16,942 bases of DNA from Actinomycetes bacterium (GTDB lineage Bacteria > Actinomycetota > Acidimicrobiia > Acidimicrobiales > Palsa-688), in the NCBI GenBank assembly GCA_021808665.1, contig JAKBBA010000070.1:1-16942 (forward strand). The letters are read 5' to 3'. The notes beneath the pieces were generated by a model that was given only the letters and a program-made list of their open reading frames with translations, did no database searches and was not told where the DNA came from. The number at the start of each line of letters is the position of its first letter. Positions within the stretch are counted from its first letter, which is position 1. Positions 6,706 to 13,031 of the stretch are shown in pieces. The translations under genes and the position numbers were made by a program.

Positions 6706-7053
6706 ATGGCTCTCACAGGGCCCGCTGAGCGGCTCACTATCTACCTTGAACAGACCGACCACAGGGGTGGCACACCGACGTACGTGGAGATAGTCGATCG
6801 GGCCCGCAAGGCAGGCCTGGCTGGCGCTACTGTTCTCCAGGGTGCCGAGGGGTTCGGCGTGACGAGCCGGGTGCACCGCCACCACGCCCTGTCGGTGATC
6901 GATGACATCCCGGTCGTCGTGGTGGTGATCGACACCCCAAGCAAAATCGGATCGTTCGTGGCGAGCCTGGATGACCTGCACCTGGAAGGACTCGTTGTTC
7001 GCCAGCGAGTAGAGGTACTCGCCCACCGATCGCGAAGCGGAGGCAGCCGGTGA
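6706..7053 (+). CDS. DUF190 (PII-like) protein between the crcB genes
   Basis: Soluble protein of 115 residues in the DUF190 family, whose members adopt a PII/CutA-like ferredoxin fold and often accompany crcB genes; molecular role unknown. Family features are RLTIYLEQTD (8-18), the segment ARKAGLAGATVLQGAEGFG (32-50), a basic stretch SRVHRHH, IDDIPVVVVVIDTP, and the end segment GLVVRQRVEVL. ATG 6706 follows AAAGGAG at 6693-6699, and the stop overlaps the GTG of crcB2 (GTGA), so it is translated together with the channel genes. A regulatory or ligand-sensing role for the channel is plausible by analogy with PII proteins, but that is inference. A paralogue closes the Ehr operon at 15139. Confidence 0.9.
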   Translation: MALTGPAERLTIYLEQTDHRGGTPTYVEIVDRARKAGLAGATVLQGAEGFGVTSRVHRHHALSVIDDIPVVVVVIDTPSKIGSFVASLDDLHLEGLVVRQRVEVLAHRSRSGGSR

Positions 7054-7421
7054 TCATCCTCCTCGGGGTGGTGGCCGGCGGGGTGCTTGGTGCCCCTTCC
7101 CGCTACGCCCTGGATCAGTGGGTGAACTCGAGGACGAAGGGCTTTTTCCCGTGGGGAACCTTCCTCATCAACGCGACCGGTGCTTTCCTCCTCGGCCTCA
7201 TAAGCGGTTTGGCGCTCTATCACGGGCTTGGGCACCTGCCTGTGGCGGTCGTGGGGACCGGGTTCTGCGGCGCTTACACCACGTTCTCAACGTTCTCCTA
7301 CGAGACGGTGCGCCTGATCGAGGAGGGGACAGTAGAAGCAGCCGTGCGGAACATGGCCGGCTCGTTGACGCTCGGCCTGGCCGCCGCCGCCGCCGGCATC
7401 GCCCTTGCAGCGCTCATCTGA
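7050..7421 (+). CDS. crcB2: Fluoride channel Fluc/CrcB, subunit 2
   Basis: Second Fluc subunit, 123 residues, four hydrophobic segments, compact and close to the family norm. Motifs: GGVLGAPSRYALDQWV (10-25), GTFLINATGAFLLG with N41, and the canonical GAYTTFSTFSYE box with F79 and F82. GTG 7050 overlaps the DUF190 stop. In contrast to crcB1 it keeps the full aromatic box, so if the channel is heterodimeric this subunit would provide the intact ion pathway residues. It ends the riboswitch-controlled unit unless transcription continues across 166 bp into the Ehr operon. Confidence 0.94.
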   Translation: MIILLGVVAGGVLGAPSRYALDQWVNSRTKGFFPWGTFLINATGAFLLGLISGLALYHGLGHLPVAVVGTGFCGAYTTFSTFSYETVRLIEEGTVEAAVRNMAGSLTLGLAAAAAGIALAALI

Positions 7422-7587
7422 CCCGGTGGAGTTACTGAAACGCGCTCGTCCGCTTCGATAGAGATAGAGTAACTAGGTATCGCCGGATGAAGCCCCGGCG
7501 GAGACCCTCGGGTTTCCGAACCGCCCAAGTGGCTAATGGCATCTACTCGATCGTCTTGATTGTGGAGTAGAGAGGGTTCGGAGGGTC
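7422..7587 (+). promoter_or_regulatory. Structured leader region before the Ehr operon
   Basis: This gene-free 166-bp stretch holds several hairpin-forming elements. AGTTACT (7430-7436) is complementary to AGTAACT (7468-7474). CGCCGG (7481-7486) pairs with CCGGCG (7495-7500). CGGAGACC pairs with GGTTTCCG around a CTCG loop (about 7499-7518, one G-U). CTACTC and GAGTAG flank the last 30 bases. GGCGG near 7497-7501 can instead pair with CCGCC near 7521-7525, giving mutually exclusive folds. TAGAGT (7465-7470) is a weak -10 candidate. I do not recognise a known riboswitch class. Confidence 0.4.
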
Positions 7588-8556
7588 GTGACCGGAACGC
7601 AGCTGAGCCAACCGGTGATCCAGATCGGCCAGGACCTCACCATCTTGGTCTTCGCCCCGGGGGTTTCGGGTGCGATAGCGCAGATCGAGGCGCGCTTTCA
7701 GGGTCGGCGAGGTCCGCGGATCCTTCAGCCCTACTACGACCTCGCCAAGCTGTTCCGCAAGGAGACCCTGGTCCCCGAGGATGCCAGCTGGGTGTTCTTG
7801 GCGGGACCAGTTGTTGCGTTCATGTGCTACCTGGTGGTGCCGTTGCTCATCCCGGTCCTGACCACCTACGGCCTGCCGCTCGGCTACATGGGAGACATAC
7901 TCGGCGGCGGGTTCATCCTGGCGCTTGCCGGTTTCTCCGTGGCGATCGCCGCCGCGGAAACCAACGCGCCCTACGCACAGCTGGGTTCGTCGCGTGCGAT
8001 GACATTCTCTGCGTTGATCGAGCCGTCGATCCTGTTCATCACTTTCAGCGTGGCGTTGATCACCACCACGGACCTCCCCTACGCCGAGGCGGCAGCGGCT
8101 CGCTCGTCCTTCGCGGCGGTCGTCCGTCCCGCCCACCTGCTCGCCGCCCTCGCCTTCTTCTTGGTGGTCCTCAACGACACCGGCCGGATACCGGTCGAGA
8201 CGCATTCGAGCACCCTGGAGTTCGGGATGATCGACGAGGCCCGCACCTTGGAGCACTCCGGGGCGGCGTTGGCGTTGCTCAAGTGGGGATCGAACATGAA
8301 ACAGTTGATCCTCTACGTCCTTTTGATCAACGTGTTCGTCGCCCCTTGGGGCCTGGCCGGGTCACGGCAGCCCAGCGCCGTCGGCCTCGCCGTCGTCACC
8401 TTCTTAGGCAAGGCGCTTCTGGTCGGGTTCGTGTTCACCTTGATCGACAACAGTTTCTCCAAGCTACGCCTGTTCAAGATCACCGAGTTCATGGCCGCCG
8501 CGTTCCTCCTCGCGGTTTTGGCGGTGCTCGTGCTGTTCTTGGGGGGTGGCGCATGA
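7588..8556 (+). CDS. HyfC/HycD-like membrane subunit (NuoH family) of Ehr complex
   Basis: Membrane subunit homologous to NuoH of complex I and HycD/HyfC of formate hydrogenlyases (322 residues, about eight hydrophobic segments). It anchors the peripheral arm and couples it to ion movement in relatives. Recognisable stretches are QIEARFQGRRGPRILQPYYD, DLAKLFRKE, AAAETNAPYAQLGSSRAMTF and the Glu-rich cytoplasmic loop DTGRIPVETHSSTLEF followed by MIDEARTLEHSG, which is the hallmark of HycD-type proteins. The GTG start has GGAGGG very close (7580-7585); the next in-frame start at 7615 would cut family-typical sequence. The stop overlaps the next gene (ATGA). First gene of a seven-gene operon; the HyfC name reflects homology and does not imply hydrogenase activity. 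Confidence 0.92.
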   Translation: MTGTQLSQPVIQIGQDLTILVFAPGVSGAIAQIEARFQGRRGPRILQPYYDLAKLFRKETLVPEDASWVFLAGPVVAFMCYLVVPLLIPVLTTYGLPLGYMGDILGGGFILALAGFSVAIAAAETNAPYAQLGSSRAMTFSALIEPSILFITFSVALITTTDLPYAEAAAARSSFAAVVRPAHLLAALAFFLVVLNDTGRIPVETHSSTLEFGMIDEARTLEHSGAALALLKWGSNMKQLILYVLLINVFVAPWGLAGSRQPSAVGLAVVTFLGKALLVGFVFTLIDNSFSKLRLFKITEFMAAAFLLAVLAVLVLFLGGGA

Positions 8557-9257
8557 TCGGAGCCGTGCTCGGCGCCGGTAGCGGGCTCGTCAACACTCGA
8601 GTTCCTTCCGCTTTCTCCGCTGTGGCGGAGGGCATCACCTTGGTGGTGTTGCTCAGCGAGTTCGCGATGCTCCGCGCTCCGCTGTCTCGTTCTCAAATCC
8701 GGTTGTACTCGTTCCAGTCGCTCGCGGTCACGGCCCTGGCCGCCTATGTCGCCGCAGCCCGAGGCATACCGGACCTGTACATCCTGGCCGCGCTGTCGCT
8801 CGGGTTGAAGGTGATCGTGGTGCCGTTCGTCATCCTTCGCCTCCTCGACGACGCCCGAGTCGAGCTGGTTGCCTCGAACCGGCTGAGCGTGGCCACAATG
8901 ACGTTGCTAGCCATCGGGTTGGCAGTCTTCGCCATCTTCGTGCTCGGAAGCCTGCCGGTCCACTCGCATTCGCTGCCCGCTGCCGCGTTCGGGTTGTCGG
9001 CGGCGGTGATCCTGGTGGCGTTCCTGCTGGTCATCGTCCGCTCCGACGTCGTATCGCAGGCGGTCGGGTTCTTCTCCTTGGAAAATGGCGTGTCGGTGGC
9101 GAGCCTGGTCGTCGCCGCCGGCCTTCCGCTGGTCGTGGAGGTGGCGTTCCTGTTCGATCTGCTCGTAGCGGTGGTGGTCTTCGGAGTGTTGATGCGAGTC
9201 CATCACGGGCGCACCGACACACTGTCGACAGAGATCCTCGACAAGCTGAAGGGCTGA
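8553..9257 (+). CDS. HyfE-like membrane subunit (NuoK-related) of Ehr complex
   Basis: Integral membrane subunit of the hydrogenase-4 component E family, whose C-terminal half relates to NuoK (234 residues, about seven hydrophobic segments). Supporting features are the position between HyfC- and HyfF-like genes, the family pattern SQIRLYSFQSLAVTALA, DLYILAALSLGLKVIVVPF, FFSLENGVSVASLV with conserved glutamate, and EVAFLFDLLVAVVVFGVL near the end. ATG 8553 overlaps the upstream stop. The frame stays open far upstream (to 7560) but that part is the antisense-like shadow of the HyfC gene. The equivalent gene is called hycP in M. tuberculosis. In complexes of this kind it forms part of the ion-translocation path. 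Confidence 0.9.
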   Translation: MIGAVLGAGSGLVNTRVPSAFSAVAEGITLVVLLSEFAMLRAPLSRSQIRLYSFQSLAVTALAAYVAAARGIPDLYILAALSLGLKVIVVPFVILRLLDDARVELVASNRLSVATMTLLAIGLAVFAIFVLGSLPVHSHSLPAAAFGLSAAVILVAFLLVIVRSDVVSQAVGFFSLENGVSVASLVVAAGLPLVVEVAFLFDLLVAVVVFGVLMRVHHGRTDTLSTEILDKLKG

Positions 9258-9268
9258 AAGGGCCTGCG

Positions 9269-10726
9269 ATGGGCTGGGACCTGGTGGCGCTGCTCGTCGC
9301 TCCTGCGGTGGTCGCAGTCCTGTGCTGGTTCGCCCCGGCTCATGTCGGCCAAGCCCTCACCGTGGTGGCCGGCGTCGCCACTTTCGTGCTGGCGGTACTG
9401 CTGATACCTCGCGCGACCCCGACTACTGCTCTGTCGGGCTGGTTGCGGGTCGACTCGCTGTCGGTGGTGTTTCTGGTTGCAGTCGCGTTCCTCTACGCGA
9501 TCACGGCAGTCTTCGCTGTCGGATACCTGCACCCCGTCGGCGATCCCAGCGCCCAGCTACGGTACTCCCGGAGGTTCTTCGCCGGGCTCAACGTGTTCTG
9601 CTGGGCGATGGCGATGGCCCCGGTGGTCAACGGGCTGGCGTTGCTATGGGTTGCCATCGAGGTGACCACCGTCGTCTCGGCGTTACTGGTGGCCATCGAC
9701 GACACCGACGGCGCCACAGAGGCAGCATGGAAGTACGTGCTCATCGCCTCGATGGGATTGGGGATCGCGCTGTTCGCCACGATCGTCATGTACTACGCCG
9801 GCACGCAAGTCTTCGGCAACGCCTACGAATTGTTCTACCCGAAACTCCTTGCGTCGGCGAACCATTTCCCCGCCGCCGTGGTGCGGCTCTCGTTCGTGTT
9901 GGCCGTGCTCGGGTTCGGAACCAAGATGGGGTTGGTGCCGGTACACACGTGGCTACCCGACGCCCACTCTGAAGCCCCCACGCCGATATCGGCCCTGCTG
10001 TCGGGAGCGTTGCTGGCGGTCAGCTTCTACGCGATCTTGCGCTACTTCCAGATCGCGGTGCGCGCTGTCGGCCCGACATTCCCCCGAGATGTACTTCTCG
10101 GATTCGGCCTGGCCTCGCTCGGCCTCGCAGCGCTGTACCTTGCCAGTCAACGCGACCTCAAACGAATGTTCGCCTATTCGAGCGTCGAGCACATGGGAAT
10201 CCTGGCCATCGGAATGAGCTTCTCTGCGCCGATCGCCATCGTGGGGGTGCTGCTTCACGTGCTGGCCCATGCTGCGGCCAAAAGCACCGCCTTCTTCGGT
10301 GCCGGCAGCGTGTTCCGCAAGCTCGACACGAAGGACATGACCCGCATCCGCGGGGGCATCGGCGTGCTGCCGTGGTCAGGGCCGATGCTCGTGCTGGCGG
10401 TCCTCGGCCTGTGCGCGATGCCCCCAGGCGGGATGTTTCGAAGCGAGTTCCTAATCGTGTCGGGTGGCCTCGCTGACCCCGCGGACGCAGTCGTCGCCGT
10501 GCTCGTGGTGCTCGTCACCGTGGCATCCCTCGGGCTGTCGTTCTTCGGCACCCAGACGATGCTCGGCCCGACGCCTGACACCCTCGTCAAGGGCGAGACG
10601 AGCTGGTTGATTGTGGCAGCCATGGCGGTGGGCCTCGGTGGCCTGATCCTGCTCGGCGTGCACCCACCAGGCGCCTTGTCTCATCTCTTGGAGCGTGCCG
10701 CCGCAGAGCTTGGAGTACCCAAGTGA
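9269..10726 (+). CDS. HyfF-like antiporter subunit (NuoN/NuoL family) of Ehr complex
   Basis: Mrp-antiporter-like membrane subunit, 485 residues, about 14 hydrophobic segments. The charged residues of the half-channels are kept: E131 in WVAIEVTTVVSALLV, K219 in FGTKMGLVPVHTWLPDAHSE, and K338 in HAAAKSTAFFGAGS. The sequence FAYSSVEHMGILAIG and LCAMPPGGMFRSEFLI are typical of HyfF/HycQ. ATG 9269 is preceded by GAAAGGG (9256-9262), with an 11-bp gap to the HyfE-like gene, the only non-overlapping junction among the first six genes of the operon. Retention of these residues suggests that proton or sodium translocation is still selected for, although the redox centres of the partner subunits are gone. 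Confidence 0.92.
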   Translation: MGWDLVALLVAPAVVAVLCWFAPAHVGQALTVVAGVATFVLAVLLIPRATPTTALSGWLRVDSLSVVFLVAVAFLYAITAVFAVGYLHPVGDPSAQLRYSRRFFAGLNVFCWAMAMAPVVNGLALLWVAIEVTTVVSALLVAIDDTDGATEAAWKYVLIASMGLGIALFATIVMYYAGTQVFGNAYELFYPKLLASANHFPAAVVRLSFVLAVLGFGTKMGLVPVHTWLPDAHSEAPTPISALLSGALLAVSFYAILRYFQIAVRAVGPTFPRDVLLGFGLASLGLAALYLASQRDLKRMFAYSSVEHMGILAIGMSFSAPIAIVGVLLHVLAHAAAKSTAFFGAGSVFRKLDTKDMTRIRGGIGVLPWSGPMLVLAVLGLCAMPPGGMFRSEFLIVSGGLADPADAVVAVLVVLVTVASLGLSFFGTQTMLGPTPDTLVKGETSWLIVAAMAVGLGGLILLGVHPPGALSHLLERAAAELGVPK

Positions 10727-12228
10727 CGTCGTTCGCCGCGACAGGCGAGGCGGTCCACCCCGATGAGCTTGCTGTCGGCGTCGCCGCTGTGATCGAAGCG
10801 GGCGGCCGCTTCGCCGGGCTGGTCGCCGTAGGCGGCGCGGACGGCTCGACCCGGCTCCGGGCGCTCACCGCCTCCGACGGCTCGTTGCAAATATTCGACG
10901 CGTCGCTTGCCGCCGGCGCGGATCACTATCGCGCTGTCACCCCGGCCGTCCCGGGCGCCTTCTGGTACGAGCGGGAGATTCACGACCTCTTCGGGCTGAT
11001 AGCCGACGGTCATCCCCGCCTCGATCCCCTAGTGTTCCCTCTAGCTGCTCACAGCGACTGCAGGGCTCGCCCTGGCCGCCCTGACGGACCGGGCCACCTT
11101 GATCACGACGCCACCGCTTTGGCGGGCCATGTCGAGGGGGAAGGCGTTTTCACCATCCCTTACGGCCCGGTCCGCTCGGGGGTGTTCGAGTCCGTCGAGT
11201 ACCTGGTCGAGACATTCGGTGAGGACATCCCCCAGTTACGGGTCCGCCCCTACCTGAAGCACCGCGGGATAGCGCGACGTTTCGGTGGGCTTGACCCAGC
11301 CGACGGGGTGCTACTGGCAGAGCGGGTTGAGGGGACCATGTCGGTCGCCCATGCGGTCGCGTTCTGCCAGGCGGTGGAAACTCTCGCAGGTGTCCAGGCA
11401 CCGCCGGCCGCCGACCTCGTGAGGGTGGTGCACGCCGAGCTGGAGCGAGTCGCCCACCATCTCGACTCGATGATCCGCCACTGTGAGGGCGCTGGACAGG
11501 CCGTTGCCTACGCTCGGCTGACTTGGCACAAAGAGCGCGTCATGCGTCTCCGGGCAACCCTGTGCGGGCACCGCTTCGGACGGGGAGCGGTCGTCCTCGG
11601 CGGTGTGGCCGCTCCGCCCCTGATATCTCCTGAAGAGGTTCGGGAAGCGCTCGGCCGCCTCGAGGCGGACATCTCTCGCGATCTGCGTTCGCTGATGACC
11701 ACACCATCGTTCCTGGATCGCCTGCGCGCAGCGGGAGTGGTCAGCCCCGCCGTGGCCGCCGCCTACTCGGCTCGAGGGCCGGTGGGACGCGGGTCGGGGG
11801 CGGGTGTGGACGTACGTGGCGAGCGTCCCTATGGCGGCTACCGTCAGCTTGGGTTCGCGCCTGTCGGCGATCGCGAGACGGGTGACGCTCAGGCCCGCCA
11901 GTGGGTTCGGGTGGATGAGATCACCGGGTCCTGGCGTTTGATCCGCCAGGCCCTTGACGAGCTGTCCGGGCACCGTGGCGGGCCGTGGCGGACGCCGATC
12001 AGTGTCGCTGGGCTCGACGGGACCGGGGTCGGGTGGAGCGAATCCCCCCAAGGCGAGCTGATCTACGTGGTGGACATGGCTGACGGTCGTCTCGTCAACG
12101 TCAAGCCCCTGACGGCGTCGTTCCACAACTTCGCGTTGTTCCCTCGCGCCTTCAACGGTGACATCTTCACCGACTTCGTGTTCATCGAGGCGAGTTTCGG
12201 GGTCAACATGGCTGGGGTGGCTGGCTGA
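10723..12228 (+). CDS. HyfG/HycE-like large subunit (NuoC-NuoD fusion) lacking NiFe cysteines
   Basis: Peripheral subunit of 501 residues. The N-terminal NuoC/30-kDa-like domain (about 15-110) contains FWYEREIHDLFGL (80-92). The NuoD/[NiFe]-hydrogenase large-subunit domain (about 145-501) contains RPYLKHRGIARRFGG, ERVAHHLDSM and KERVMRLRATLCGHRFGRG. The proximal CxxC that holds the NiFe centre in hydrogenases (RVCGIC type) reads RVEGTMSVAH, with E203 and M206 in place of cysteines. The C-terminal DPCxxC reads IEASFGVN, with S491 and V494. No NiFe centre can be bound in the known way. GTG 10723 overlaps the upstream stop; the stop overlaps the next start (TGATG). The protein matches energy-converting-hydrogenase-related (Ehr) proteins and resembles M. 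tuberculosis HycE in context. It also lacks an obvious C-terminal maturation-protease tail. Confidence 0.93.
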   Translation: MTSFAATGEAVHPDELAVGVAAVIEAGGRFAGLVAVGGADGSTRLRALTASDGSLQIFDASLAAGADHYRAVTPAVPGAFWYEREIHDLFGLIADGHPRLDPLVFPLAAHSDCRARPGRPDGPGHLDHDATALAGHVEGEGVFTIPYGPVRSGVFESVEYLVETFGEDIPQLRVRPYLKHRGIARRFGGLDPADGVLLAERVEGTMSVAHAVAFCQAVETLAGVQAPPAADLVRVVHAELERVAHHLDSMIRHCEGAGQAVAYARLTWHKERVMRLRATLCGHRFGRGAVVLGGVAAPPLISPEEVREALGRLEADISRDLRSLMTTPSFLDRLRAAGVVSPAVAAAYSARGPVGRGSGAGVDVRGERPYGGYRQLGFAPVGDRETGDAQARQWVRVDEITGSWRLIRQALDELSGHRGGPWRTPISVAGLDGTGVGWSESPQGELIYVVDMADGRLVNVKPLTASFHNFALFPRAFNGDIFTDFVFIEASFGVNMAGVAG

Positions 12229-13031
12229 TGCCGTGGGTTCCAAGAGGGCTACGTGACGGAATCATCACGACCCGCTACCCAGGGCGCCCCGACAGCTACG
12301 GTGGTGACTTCCGGGCCGCGATCGACGTGATCGCCAACCCGGTGTCGACAAACGGGCGCGCGACGCATGACCTTGACATAGAGCGGATGTGCCCGACCGG
12401 CGCCATCACCGTCGAGGCCGGTGACCTCCGCGTCGACCGGGGACGCTGCATTGTGTGCGGGCGCTGCGTCGCCGAACGCCCGGAGCTGTTTGCGTTCAAC
12501 CCCGACATCGAAGTCGCTGCGCTCGAACGCGCCACCCTGGTCGTACCCACACGTGACTGCGATGTAGACGACGGGACCCTCGAGCAGGCGCGGGCGGATC
12601 TGGCGGCGCGTGTGCGGGCGTTGCGCCGCTCGGTTCATATTCGTCACGTTGATGCCGGCTCTGATGGCGGCGAAGAGTGGGAGATCGCAGCGTTGACCAA
12701 CCCGGTCTATGACGTCCAACGACTCGGGGTGTTCTTCACGGCCAGCCCCCGCCATGCCGACCTGCTCCTAGTCACCGGCGCCGGCACGGTCGGCATGGCC
12801 GGTCCGCTGCGACGAACGTGGGAGGCGATGCCCGCCCCCAAGATCGTGATCGCTGCTGGGAGCGACGCGATCACCGGCGGTCTTATCCACCCGAGCTACC
12901 CGACCGGTGGCGGTGTCGGCGGGTTGCTGCCGGTCGACGTGTGGGTCCCAGGATCGCCGCCCAGCCCGCTCAGCCTCCTTCACGCGATCCTCGTGGGCGT
13001 CGGCCTTCTCGCCCCCAGGGGCTCGCCGTGA
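12228..13031 (+). CDS. HyfI/NuoB-like subunit with ferredoxin domain, N2 cysteines lost
   Basis: Peripheral subunit of 267 residues. The N-terminal part (about 45-95) is ferredoxin-like: M-C55-PTGAI plus C74-IV-C77-GR-C80. Together these supply the four cysteines of one [4Fe-4S] cluster (CxxCxxC with the distant CP), while the second cluster of a normal 2[4Fe-4S] ferredoxin is absent. The C-terminal part (about 135-265) is NuoB-like (YDVQRLGVFFTASPRHADLL, LPVDVWVPGSPPSPL). The four cysteines that normally bind the N2 cluster are replaced: D146 and E149 in VDAGSDGGEEWEI, D213 in AAGSDAITGG, and S243 in PGSPPSP. ATG 12228 overlaps the large-subunit stop. A protein of this make-up probably no longer passes electrons to the large-subunit site; the remaining cluster may be structural or sensory (inference). 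Confidence 0.92.
   Translation: MPWVPRGLRDGIITTRYPGRPDSYGGDFRAAIDVIANPVSTNGRATHDLDIERMCPTGAITVEAGDLRVDRGRCIVCGRCVAERPELFAFNPDIEVAALERATLVVPTRDCDVDDGTLEQARADLAARVRALRRSVHIRHVDAGSDGGEEWEIAALTNPVYDVQRLGVFFTASPRHADLLLVTGAGTVGMAGPLRRTWEAMPAPKIVIAAGSDAITGGLIHPSYPTGGGVGGLLPVDVWVPGSPPSPLSLLHAILVGVGLLAPRGSP

Noticed and set aside
1..7421. A fluoroacetate-related link between the acetate genes and the fluoride exporter
   Set aside because: Adjacency only; no dehalogenase or shared control element is visible, and the fluoride module has its own riboswitch.
7560..8552. Upstream extension of the HyfE-like reading frame
   Set aside because: It overlaps the HyfC-like gene in another frame; ATG 8553 in an ATGA overlap gives a normal HyfE-like start.
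11311..12243. 310-codon minus-strand open frame opposite the large-subunit gene
   Set aside because: It is a high-GC shadow; composition is Arg/His/Pro-rich and no domain is recognisable, while the plus-strand gene is certain.
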